Below, piece by piece: positions 1 to 6,815 of a stretch of 14,452 bases of DNA; the first letter of the stretch is position 1; every line of letters starts with the position of its first letter. The notes beneath the pieces are model-generated. The model was not told the DNA's origin and did not search any database. It saw only the letters and a program-made list of their open reading frames with translations. The stretch comes from DAIMFL01 sp964372215 (GTDB taxonomy: Bacteria; Pseudomonadota; Alphaproteobacteria; Dongiales; Dongiaceae), in the NCBI GenBank assembly GCA_964372215.1, contig CAYJQC010000061.1, forward strand, positions 1 through 14,452. Reading direction: 5' to 3'. Both the position numbers and the translations under genes were made by a program.

Positions 1-2338
1 CCTCGGCCTCGCGCTGCAGCCGGTCATGGGCGCTGCGGCGCTCGACCAGTTCGGCGCGATGCTCCGCCACCAGCGTGCGCAGGGCGGCGATGCGGTCGCG
101 CGCGGTGGCGAGATCGGGCAGCGCGGCGCGTTCGTCGCGCGACTGGGCGAGCCCGGTCTCGGCCTCGGCGATGTCGGCGGCGAGGTCCGCCGCGGCCTCC
201 TCCAGGGCGGAAAGCCTCGAGCGCGTCGCCTGCACCCGCTGCACCGCCGCGTTGTGGGCGTCGCGCGCGCGGGATGCGGCGCCGAACGCCGCTTGCAGGG
301 CGGCCCGCCTGGCGCGCTCGGAATCGGCGGCGTCGACCGCGATGCGGCGCGCCTCGACGAAGCAGGCCTCGGCCGCGGCGAACGCCTGGTTGGCGCGGGC
401 GAGCTCGCCGGCCAGCTCGTCGAGCCGGTTCTTCTGGGCCAGCCGGGTGGCGGCGGCGGTCGGGGTGCCGCTCCTGACCGTGAAGCCGTCCCAGCGCCAC
501 AGCGCGCCATCGCGGCTGACCAGGCGCTGGCCCTGGGCCAGAAGGCGGTGCAATGCCTCGCCCTGGGCCTCGTTCGCCACCACGCCGATCTGGCGCAAGC
601 GGCGGGCGAGCGCTGGCGCGCCGCGGACATGGGCGGCCAGGGGCTCGAGCCCGTCGGGCAGGGCCGGCGCGCCGGCATCCTCGCCGAGCGCGTCCCAGAA
701 CACCGGCGCGCCGGTGTCGGCCGAGGCGGTCAGGTCGTCGCCGAGCGCGGCGCCGAGCGCGGTCTCGTAGCCGGCGTCGACGGTGATCGAATCGACCAGC
801 GGCGGCCACAGCTCGGAATCGGTGGTGGCGAACAGGCTGGCCAGGGCGTCCGACTCGGCGGCGACCCGGGCGCGGGCCGACTGCGCGGCCTGGAAGCCTT
901 CGCGCACCTCGCCTTCGGCGGCGACCGCCGCCAGCCGGGTCTGCTCGGACTCGGTCGCCTCGCGCTGGGCGCGCTCCAGGGTCGCCTGGGCCTCGTCGGC
1001 GGCGCGGCTCGCCGCCAGCACCTCGAGATCGGCGTCGGTCTCTTCCGCCAGCCGGGCGCGTTCGGCCGCGACCTCCGAGCCGCGCGCCTCGAGGCGCTCG
1101 ATCCGCGCCTCGAGCTCGCCGATGCGCCGGGCCAGCGCCGCCGCCCGCGCCTCGTCGGCGGCGACCTGCTGGGTCAGCTCACCGAGTTCGCGCTCGTGGC
1201 GGTCGACGGTGGCCTGCGCCTCGGTCGCGATCCGGGCGGCGTCGGCGATCGCCTCGGTCTCGCCGGCGGCGGCGGCGGCCAGTTCCTGGGCCTCGCCGTC
1301 GAGCCGCTGGTCGGCCGCCGCCGCGTCGGCGGCGAGCGCCGATTCGCGCGTCCTGTCGCTGTCGATCTGGGCGAGGCGCGTGCGCATGTCGGCGAGCGCC
1401 GCCTCGACCCGCTGCTCCTCCTGGTCGAGCGCGCCGCGCGCGATGGTGTAGCGCTGCAGCTCGGCCGCGGCTTCGGCCTCGGCCTGGCGCAGGGGCGGCA
1501 GCTCCGCCACCGCCTCGCCCTGCGCGGTCGCCGCCGCGGCCGCCGTCGCCGTCGCCTCGACCACCGCGGCCTCGGCCGCCCGCAGGGCCGCCGCCGCCGA
1601 TGCCACGCGGGCGTCGAGCTCGATCCATTGCTGGTGCAGCAGGATCGCCTCGGTGCGGCGAAGCTGGTCGTTGATGTTGCGATAGCGGACCGCCTGGCGG
1701 GCCTGCTTCTTGAGCGCGTTGAGCTGGCTCTCGAGCGTCACGATCACGTCGTCGAGGCGTGCCAGGTTGGATTCCGCCGCGCGCAGGCGCAGCTCGGCCT
1801 CGTGCCGGCGGGAATGCAGCCCGGTGATCCCGGCCGCCTCCTCGAGCAGGCTGCGCCGCTCGGTCGGCTTGGCGTTGATCAGCGCGCCGACCCGGCCCTG
1901 GCTGACCAGGGCGGTGGAATGCGCGCCGGTCGCCGAATCCGCGAACAGCAACTGCACGTCGCGGGCGCGGTAGTCCTTGCCGTTGATCCGGTAGTTGGAG
2001 CCTTCGCCACGCTCGATCCGGCGGTTGATCTCGATCTCGTCGAAATCGTTGAACTGGGCCGGGACCTTGCGGTCGTCATTGGCCAGGGTCAGCGCCACCT
2101 CGGCGACGTTGCGCGCCGGCCGGTTGGCGCTGCCGCCGAAGATGACGTCGTCCATCTCGCCGCCGCGCATGCGCTTGGCCGAGGTCTCGCCCATCACCCA
2201 GCGCAGCGCCTCGACCAGGTTCGACTTGCCGCAGCCGTTCGGGCCGACGATGCCGGTCATGCCCGGCTCGATCAGCAGCTCGGTCGCGTCGACGAACGAC
2301 TTGAAGCCGCTCAGCCGGAGTTTCGTGAACTGAACCAA
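1..2338 (-). CDS. smc: Chromosome segregation protein SMC (3' end outside the window)
   Basis: SMC is the ATPase core of bacterial condensin: it dimerises, binds ScpA/ScpB and compacts and separates sister chromosomes. About 779 residues are visible of a protein usually near 1150. The N-terminus shows the FKSF motif (residues 12-15), Walker A GPNGCGKSN (32-40), a Q-loop VSQGR around residue 147 and LLEEAAGI, followed by an Ala/Glu/Arg-rich coiled coil. A less coiled block at about residues 505-625 is the hinge, and the coiled coil resumes after it up to the window edge. The C-terminal signature, Walker B and D-loop are outside. The start is TTG at 2338, read as MVQFTKLRLSGFKSF, which matches the normal N-terminus; a GGGGA at 2348-2344 lies 5 nt upstream. 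The frame stays open upstream only to the dsbA-like stop codon and has no ATG. It lies 42 bp after the dsbA-like gene and is probably cotranscribed with it. Confidence 0.96.
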   Translation of the reverse strand, partial: MVQFTKLRLSGFKSFVDATELLIEPGMTGIVGPNGCGKSNLVEALRWVMGETSAKRMRGGEMDDVIFGGSANRPARNVAEVALTLANDDRKVPAQFNDFDEIEINRRIERGEGSNYRINGKDYRARDVQLLFADSATGAHSTALVSQGRVGALINAKPTERRSLLEEAAGITGLHSRRHEAELRLRAAESNLARLDDVIVTLESQLNALKKQARQAVRYRNINDQLRRTEAILLHQQWIELDARVASAAAALRAAEAAVVEATATAAAAATAQGEAVAELPPLRQAEAEAAAELQRYTIARGALDQEEQRVEAALADMRTRLAQIDSDRTRESALAADAAAADQRLDGEAQELAAAAAGETEAIADAARIATEAQATVDRHERELGELTQQVAADEARAAALARRIGELEARIERLEARGSEVAAERARLAEETDADLEVLAASRAADEAQATLERAQREATESEQTRLAAVAAEGEVREGFQAAQSARARVAAESDALASLFATTDSELWPPLVDSITVDAGYETALGAALGDDLTASADTGAPVFWDALGEDAGAPALPDGLEPLAAHVRGAPALARRLRQIGVVANEAQGEALHRLLAQGQRLVSRDGALWRWDGFTVRSGTPTAAATRLAQKNRLDELAGELARANQAFAAAEACFVEARRIAVDAADSERARRAALQAAFGAASRARDAHNAAVQRVQATRSRLSALEEAAADLAADIAEAETGLAQSRDERAALPDLATARDRIAALRTLVAEHRAELVERRSAHDRLQREAE

Positions 2339-2365
2339 ACCCTTCCCCTGCAGGGTCTCAACGCG

Positions 2366-2379
2366 CTTCCGGCCGGAAG
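2366..2379. repeat. 14-bp perfect palindrome between dsbA-like gene and smc
   Basis: CTTCCGGCCGGAAG is its own reverse complement and sits right after the dsbA-like stop codon, within the 42-bp spacer before smc. A second palindrome, CCCTGCAGGG (2346-2355), overlaps the purine-rich smc ribosome-binding region. They could form RNA hairpins that adjust smc translation or partly end transcription, or bind a regulator. There is no T-tract, so this is not a standard intrinsic terminator. Function is inferred only. Confidence 0.4.
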
Positions 2380-2380
2380 A

Positions 2381-3094
2381 TCATGATTTCGGCAACAGGT
2401 CCTTGAAGATCGTCTCGAGCTGTTCGAAGCTCAGCCCGCCCGGATGCTTCACGCCGTTGATGATCAGCGTCGGGGTCGAGTCGACCTGGAACTCGTCCTG
2501 CGCCGTCTGGATCCCGGCGATGATCTTGTCGGTCTCGGCCTCGTCGTTCAGGCAGCCGTCGACGGTGGTCTGGTCGAGGCCGGCGGTGCGCCCGATCTGG
2601 GCCAGCGCCGCCACCGGATCGGCGGCCCGTGCCCATTCCCCCTGGCTGCGGAACAGCACGTCGAGCATGGCGAAATAGCGCTCCTGCGGCATGCAGCGGG
2701 CGAGCAGCGAGGCCTTGAGCGCCACCCGGTCGAGCGGGAAGTCGCGGAACACCAGACGCACCAGGCCCTCGTCGATATAGCCCGCCTTCACCTGCGGCAG
2801 GGATTCCTGATGGAACGCGGCGCAATGCGGGCAGGTCAGCGAGGCGTACTCGATGATGGTGATCGGCGCGTCGGCGCTGCCCAGAATCCGGTCATCGGGG
2901 TGGATCTGCGGCTGGTCGGCGGCGGCCAGCAGGATCTCGTCCCGCGCCACCGCGTCGGGCGCGACCTGCGGTAACGATTCGACAACCGCCGGCGTCGCGG
3001 CCGGCTGGTCGGCGGCGCGCCATTGCTGGTATCCGGCGCCGGCCGCGGCGGCCAGCAGCAGCGCGACACCCGCGATGATCGAAATCTTGCGCAA
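2381..3094 (-). CDS. DsbA-family periplasmic thiol:disulfide oxidoreductase
   Basis: A thioredoxin-fold protein of 237 residues with active site CPHC (residues 88-91) in the context EYASLTCPHCAAFH, followed by the helical insertion and a cis-proline loop STPTLIING near the C-terminus, all typical of the DsbA/thioredoxin_4 family. Residues 1-22 (Met-Arg-Lys followed by an Ala/Leu/Gly helix) look like a signal peptide or membrane anchor, so it acts in the periplasm, forming or exchanging disulfides in secreted proteins. I chose TTG at 3094 because a strong AGGAGG (3108-3103) lies 8 nt upstream; the longer GTG start at 3112 would include that ribosome-binding site in the coding region. It lies between dciA and smc, a place where alphaproteobacteria often carry such a gene. 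The partner proteins cannot be told, and it could equally be called DsbA- or BdbD-like. Confidence 0.9.
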   Translation of the reverse strand: MRKISIIAGVALLLAAAAGAGYQQWRAADQPAATPAVVESLPQVAPDAVARDEILLAAADQPQIHPDDRILGSADAPITIIEYASLTCPHCAAFHQESLPQVKAGYIDEGLVRLVFRDFPLDRVALKASLLARCMPQERYFAMLDVLFRSQGEWARAADPVAALAQIGRTAGLDQTTVDGCLNDEAETDKIIAGIQTAQDEFQVDSTPTLIINGVKHPGGLSFEQLETIFKDLLPKS

Positions 3095-3100
3095 GGGGCA

Positions 3101-3108
3101 ACCCTCCT
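3101..3108 (-). promoter_or_regulatory. Strong ribosome-binding site setting the dsbA-like start
   Basis: The minus strand reads AGGAGGGT, almost fully complementary to the 16S rRNA tail, 8 nt before TTG 3094. It is the clearest Shine-Dalgarno sequence I noticed in the window and argues for the TTG start over the in-frame GTG at 3112. Confidence 0.75.
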
Positions 3109-3135
3109 GCACGGCTTGGGGACGGCCGAGTTTTG

Positions 3136-3152
3136 GCGGCCAATATGGCCGC
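3136..3152. promoter_or_regulatory. Inverted repeat upstream of the dsbA-like gene
   Basis: GCGGCCA-ATA-TGGCCGC is a perfect 7-bp dyad with a 3-nt centre in the 115-bp spacer between the dciA stop codon and the dsbA-like start, about 42 bp upstream of that start. It could be an operator or a hairpin ending dciA transcription, but no T-run follows it on the minus strand. A GATTC (GANTC site) and the palindrome GCCGGCCGGC lie close by at 3163-3178. Role unproven. Confidence 0.35.
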
Positions 3153-3209
3153 TATGTGGCAGGATTCGCCGGCCGGCGCAATGACCCTGTCGCCATCGGC
3201 GGGCGGCGT

Positions 3210-3752
3210 TCAGGACTTGCGGCCGCGCAGCGCCCGCCCCAGCCCGGCGAGCGCCGCCCTGAGGCCGGGATCCTCGATCGGCGCCACCGCCGAGTCGACC
3301 GCGCGCTCGGCCGCCGGATCGGGCGGCGGCGCGGCGCGGCGCCGCCGCCGTCGCGGGATCGGTCCCTGGCGGATCTTGAGCCGCGCCACCGCGCGATAGC
3401 CGAAATAGCCGTTGATGCGCTCGATCACCACCGGCTCGAGATGCTGCAGCTCGAGCGCCAGCGCGCCGGCGACCCGCACCTGCAGCGTGCCGTCGGCGCG
3501 CGTGCCGGGCAGGAAGGCGAGGCGTTCCGGCAGGCTCTGCGCCGCCAGGTCCGGCCCGACGATATCGGGCCAGTCGGCGACGATGCCGCCCTCGGCGAAA
3601 CCGCGCTTGCCGAGCACTGCGCGGGTCAAAGGCGGCAGCAGCCGCGCCAGGTGGCGCACCCCGCCCTTGCGCGGCGCGGATGTCTCGCGCGCTGTCGCGC
3701 TGTCGCGCCGTGCGTCGGGGGCGCCGTCGGGCGTTGCCTGCTTGCCGGCCAT
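3210..3752 (-). CDS. dciA: DciA-type DUF721 protein (replicative helicase loading factor)
   Basis: A 180-residue protein with a DUF721 domain at about residues 30-125: an N-terminal helix (HLARLLPPLTRAVL), then ADWPDIVGPDLAAQSLPERL, a strand with a TLQVRVAGALALELQHLEP segment, and helix ERINGYFGYRAVARLKIRQGP. The Trp-x-x-Ile-Val-Gly and Arg-Ile-Asn-x-Tyr-Phe-Gly signatures are family hallmarks. The C-terminal tail is Arg/Ala/Pro-rich with a run of basic residues just after the domain and is probably disordered or DNA-binding. DciA is known to serve as the ancestral operator of the DnaB helicase in bacteria that lack DnaC/DnaI. The ATG at 3752 is used; it is divergent from mutY with 21 bp between starts and is followed by the dsbA-like gene. 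Helicase loading by this protein is inferred from the family. Confidence 0.88.
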   Translation of the reverse strand: MAGKQATPDGAPDARRDSATARETSAPRKGGVRHLARLLPPLTRAVLGKRGFAEGGIVADWPDIVGPDLAAQSLPERLAFLPGTRADGTLQVRVAGALALELQHLEPVVIERINGYFGYRAVARLKIRQGPIPRRRRRRAAPPPDPAAERAVDSAVAPIEDPGLRAALAGLGRALRGRKS

Positions 3753-3773
3753 CGGCGCATTGTAGCCCGCGCC

Positions 3774-4844
3774 ATGACGAGGCTCCATCACGACGCGAAG
3801 CCGCCGGCACTCGCCGGCGCGCTGCTCGCCTGGTACGACCGCCATCGCCGTGCCCTGCCGTGGCGCGCCATGCCCGGCGCGGCCGCCGACCCGTACCATG
3901 TCTGGCTCAGCGAGATCATGCTGCAGCAGACCACGGTGGCGACGGTCGGGCCGTATTTCCGGAAGTTCCTGCAGCTCTGGCCGAGCGTCGAAGCCCTGGC
4001 CGCGGCCGAGCTCGACGAGGTGCTGCATGCCTGGGCCGGCCTCGGCTACTACGCCAGGGCGCGCAACCTGCATGCCTGCGCCAGGCTGGTGGCGTCCGAG
4101 CATGGCGGGCGGTTTCCCGACGACCAGGACGGGCTGCGGGCGCTGCCGGGGATCGGGCCGTACACGGCGGCGGCGATCGCCGCCATCGCCTTCGACATTC
4201 CCGCCACCGCCATGGACGGCAATGTCGAGCGGGTGATCGCGCGGTTGCGCAACGTGACCACGCCGCTGCCCGTCGCCAAGCCGGAGCTTCATGCCCTGGC
4301 GGCGGCGATCACGCCGCGCGCACGCGCCGGCGACTACGCCCAGGCGATCATGGATCTCGGCGCCACCGTCTGCAGCCCGCGCAATCCGCGCTGCGGGCTC
4401 TGCCCGTGGTCGGCGGCGTGCGCGGCGCGCGAAGCCGGCACCGCCGAATCGCTGCCGGCCAAGACTCCGAAATCGGCCCGGCCCCTCCGCCACGGCATCG
4501 CCTTCTGGGCGGTGCGCGGCGACGGCGCCGTGCTGCTGCGCCGGCGCGCCGAGAAGGGCCTGCTCGGCGGCATGATGGAGCTGCCCTCGACCGAGTGGCG
4601 GTCCGCGCCGTGGGATCTTGCCGAGGCGCGGGTCGCCGCGCCGCTTAGGGGCCGCTGGCGGCTCATCGAGGGCGCCGTCGACCACGTCTTCACCCATTTC
4701 GCCCTGGAGCTCAGGATCGCGACCGCCAGCATCGCCTTTGATGCGGAGTCGGGCGGGATCTGGGCGCAACCGGGCAGATTTTCCGAGCATGCCCTGCCGA
4801 CCGTCATGAAGAAGGTGGCGCGCCACGCGATGGCGGAGGGTTGA
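3774..4844 (+). CDS. mutY: A/G-specific adenine DNA glycosylase MutY
   Basis: MutY removes adenine mispaired with 8-oxoguanine, preventing G:C to T:A mutations. All key parts of the 356-residue protein are seen: catalytic Glu47 in SEIMLQQTTV, the helix-hairpin-helix loop LPGIG (124-128), catalytic Asp148 in MDGNVERV, and the [4Fe-4S] ligands Cys200, Cys207, Cys210 and Cys216 with the C-x6-C-x2-C-x5-C spacing. The C-terminal part (from about residue 240) is the NUDIX-like domain that recognises 8-oxoguanine, including HVFTHFALEL. ATG 3774 gives a normal N-terminus (AWYDRHRRALPWR). It is the only plus-strand gene here. Its promoter must lie mostly inside dciA, because the divergent spacer is 21 bp. 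It converges with ccrM. Confidence 0.97.
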   Translation: MTRLHHDAKPPALAGALLAWYDRHRRALPWRAMPGAAADPYHVWLSEIMLQQTTVATVGPYFRKFLQLWPSVEALAAAELDEVLHAWAGLGYYARARNLHACARLVASEHGGRFPDDQDGLRALPGIGPYTAAAIAAIAFDIPATAMDGNVERVIARLRNVTTPLPVAKPELHALAAAITPRARAGDYAQAIMDLGATVCSPRNPRCGLCPWSAACAAREAGTAESLPAKTPKSARPLRHGIAFWAVRGDGAVLLRRRAEKGLLGGMMELPSTEWRSAPWDLAEARVAAPLRGRWRLIEGAVDHVFTHFALELRIATASIAFDAESGGIWAQPGRFSEHALPTVMKKVARHAMAEG

Positions 4845-4887
4845 GGCACGGCGCACTGGCAAGGCGTCGATACAGAGTCTCACCTGC

Positions 4888-4973
4888 TGTCATCGCCGGG
4901 CTTGACCCGGCGATCCATGGTTCCGTCCGCGCGGACGGACTAATGGATGCGCGGATCAAGTCCGCGCATGACA
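4888..4973. repeat. Double-hairpin palindromic intergenic repeat
   Basis: An 86-bp element in the spacer between convergent mutY and ccrM. The left unit (4888-4918) begins TGTCAT and ends ATCCAT around CGCCGGG-CTTGA-CCCGGCG. The right unit (4943-4973) is its inverted, diverged partner, ATGGAT to ATGACA, around TGCGCGG-ATCAAGT-CCGCGCA. Between them lies a perfect 16-bp palindrome, CCGTCCGCGCGGACGG (4923-4938). Translated, the element gives the GLDPAIHG-type peptide often found in false alphaproteobacterial ORFs, which marks it as a dispersed repeat. It may also work as a bidirectional transcription stop for mutY and ccrM. Confidence 0.85.
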
Positions 4974-5009
4974 GTGTTGTAGCTGCTTCTGCTGCACTTC
5001 GGTCGAGAC

Positions 5010-6125
5010 TCAGTTCAGTTCCGCCCGGAGCTTCTGGCGGAACACGTCGATCGGCACCAGCTTGCCGTCGACCGGCAGGCACCAGAAGGTCCAGCCGTTG
5101 CAGGCCGGCGCGCCCTGGACATGGGCGCCGACCTTGTGGATCGAGCCCTTGAAGTCGGCGGTAATGAGCGTGCCGTCGGCGCGCACCTTGGCGCTCCAGC
5201 GCTGGTTGGGACTGACCAGCACGGTACCGGGCTCGAGCATTCCGCGCTCGACCAGCCAGCCGAACGGGATGCGCGGCTCCTCGCGCTTCGACGGCGTGAA
5301 GATGGCGTCGGGATCGGCGACCGGGGCCACCTTGGACAGCCGCTCGCGCGCCACCGCGAGGTAGCGCGGATCGCGCTCCAGCCCGATCCAGCGGCGGCCC
5401 AGGCGCTTGGCGACCGCACCGGTGGTGCCGCTGCCGAAGAAGGGATCGAGCACCACGGCGCCGGGCCTGGTGGCAGCCAGGATCACCCGGTGCAGCAGGG
5501 CCTCGGGCTTCTGGGTCGGGTGCGCCTTCTTGCCGTCTTCGTCCTTCAGGCGCTCGGCGCCGCTGCAGATCGGGATCAGCCAGTCGCTGCGCATCTGCAA
5601 ATCGTCGTTCAGCGCCTTCATGGCGTCGTAGTTGAAGGTGTAGCGCGCCGCCTTGTCCTTGGCACACCAGATCATGGTCTCATGGGCGTTGGTGAAGCGC
5701 CGGCCGCGGAAGTTCGGCATCGGGTTCGACTTGCGCCAGACCACGTCGTTCAGGATCCAGAAGCCGATGTCCTGCAGCCTGGCGCCGACCCGGAAGATGT
5801 TGTGGTAGCTGCCGATCACCCAGAGCGTGCCGTCGTCCTTCAGCAGGCGGCGCGCGGCGGCCAGCCAGTCCGAGGTGAAGCGGTCATAGGTGGCGAAGTC
5901 GTCGAAGCGGTCCCAGGATTCGTCGACGCCGTCGACCTTGCTGTTGTTCGGGCGGGTGAGATCGCCGTCGAGCTGCAGGTTGTAGGGCGGATCGGCGAAG
6001 ATCAGGTCGACCGAGCGCTCCGGCAGGCGGCGCATGGTCGCGATGCAGTCGCCGACCAGGATTCCGTCGGCGGGCACTTGGTCCAGGGCGATGGGGGCGG
6101 TCGGGAGATCGCTCTTCGGGCTCAT
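5010..6125 (-). CDS. ccrM: CcrM-type DNA (adenine-N6) methyltransferase, GANTC
   Basis: A beta-class adenine methyltransferase that methylates A in GANTC, a solitary enzyme that controls cell-cycle gene expression in alphaproteobacteria. In the 371 residues the order is catalytic motif DPPYNLQL (45-52), a target-recognition stretch, AHPTQKPEALL (201-211) and SAM-binding DPFFGSGTTGAVA (227-239). A C-terminal domain of about 95 residues (from about 275, with GWLVERGMLEPGT and the NGWTFWCL segment) is the CcrM extension needed for DNA binding. The length is close to Caulobacter CcrM (358). No restriction endonuclease gene is nearby, which supports a regulatory rather than a restriction role. The start is ATG 6125, 48 bp after rnhB, so cotranscription is likely. 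Three GANTC sites in and around that spacer suggest self-regulation. Confidence 0.95.
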   Translation of the reverse strand: MSPKSDLPTAPIALDQVPADGILVGDCIATMRRLPERSVDLIFADPPYNLQLDGDLTRPNNSKVDGVDESWDRFDDFATYDRFTSDWLAAARRLLKDDGTLWVIGSYHNIFRVGARLQDIGFWILNDVVWRKSNPMPNFRGRRFTNAHETMIWCAKDKAARYTFNYDAMKALNDDLQMRSDWLIPICSGAERLKDEDGKKAHPTQKPEALLHRVILAATRPGAVVLDPFFGSGTTGAVAKRLGRRWIGLERDPRYLAVARERLSKVAPVADPDAIFTPSKREEPRIPFGWLVERGMLEPGTVLVSPNQRWSAKVRADGTLITADFKGSIHKVGAHVQGAPACNGWTFWCLPVDGKLVPIDVFRQKLRAELN

Positions 6126-6137
6126 CGGCCGGAGGAT

Positions 6138-6175
6138 GAGTCACCCGAGTCGCGCCGTCAATAGCTTTCGGATTC
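6138..6175. promoter_or_regulatory. Cluster of three GANTC sites upstream of ccrM
   Basis: GAGTC at 6138-6142 and 6147-6151 and GATTC at 6171-6175 fall within 38 bp, 13 to 50 bp before the ccrM start. The third overlaps the rnhB stop codon. GANTC is the CcrM target, and methylation of sites in the ccrM promoter is known to affect its transcription in Caulobacter. I could not define convincing -35/-10 boxes, so the promoter itself is inferred. Confidence 0.55.
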
Positions 6176-6815
6176 AAGCCTTTAAAGTCAGTAGTTCAGA
6201 AATCGGCCGAAACGAGCGCCGATGCTCCGGGCTGACCCCCAGCCGGGCCAGCGCGGCGCGGTGCTCGGCGGTCCCATAGCCGGCGTTGCGCTCCCAGCCA
6301 TAGCCGGGATGAATTTCCGCGAGTTCGGCCATCTGCCGGTCGCGCGCCACCTTGGCGACGATCGAGGCGGCGGCGATCGAGGCCGAGCGGCCGTCGCCGC
6401 CGACCACGGTCTCGACCGGGCAGGCCAGGCGGGGCGCCCGGTTGCCGTCGACCAGGGCGTGATCGGGCGTGGCGCCGAGCGCCGCTTCCAGCGCCGCCAT
6501 GGCGCGCGCCATGGCCAGCAGGCTGGCCTGCAGGATGTTGAGGCGATCGATCTCCGCGACCGTGGCGGCGCCCATGCCGACCGCCGCATGGGCGCAGATC
6601 ACCGGCACCAGCGCGGCGCGGATGGCGGGCGACAGCCGCTTCGAATCGTCGAGCCGGGCGATCAGATCCGCCGCCGGCGCCCGGTCGTGGAACACCACGG
6701 CCGCCGCGACCACCGGCCCGGCCCAGGGCCCGCGGCCGACTTCGTCGACCCCGGCGATGCGGGCGCCGGGCCCGAGCCGGGCGATGCAGCGCCGCTCGAG
6801 CGCCAGGTCAGGCAT
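6174..6815 (-). CDS. rnhB: Ribonuclease HII
   Basis: RNase HII cuts RNA in RNA/DNA hybrids and starts removal of single ribonucleotides misincorporated in DNA. The 213-residue protein has GVDEVGRGPWAGPVVAAAVV (Asp24 and Glu25 catalytic), LDDSKRLS, LVDGN (Asp123), GDGRSASIAAASIVAKVARD (Asp141) and HPGYGW...GYGTAEHRAAL, all family motifs in order. The ATG at 6815 overlaps the stop codon of the upstream antiporter gene by 8 bp (ATGCCTGA), pointing to translational coupling. A longer GTG start at 6890 would add an uncharacteristic 25-residue Pro/Arg-rich piece inside the antiporter gene and was not chosen. ccrM follows after 48 bp. Confidence 0.95.
   Translation of the reverse strand: MPDLALERRCIARLGPGARIAGVDEVGRGPWAGPVVAAAVVFHDRAPAADLIARLDDSKRLSPAIRAALVPVICAHAAVGMGAATVAEIDRLNILQASLLAMARAMAALEAALGATPDHALVDGNRAPRLACPVETVVGGDGRSASIAAASIVAKVARDRQMAELAEIHPGYGWERNAGYGTAEHRAALARLGVSPEHRRSFRPISELLTLKA

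Noticed and set aside
26..2386. A 786-codon open frame on the plus strand
   Set aside because: It is the shadow of smc. The translation is Arg/Gly/Leu-rich with no domain, whereas the minus strand encodes clear SMC motifs through the same region.
3210..4883. A 557-codon minus-strand frame running through mutY into dciA
   Set aside because: Only the part from ATG 3752 is a recognisable DUF721 protein; the rest is antisense to mutY, which has complete catalytic motifs.
4845..5009. Small gene in the mutY-ccrM spacer
   Set aside because: The short frames there translate the palindromic repeat, whose peptides are known false positives.
5010..6125. Restriction-modification system
   Set aside because: The methyltransferase has the CcrM C-terminal domain and no endonuclease gene is beside it; neighbours are housekeeping genes.
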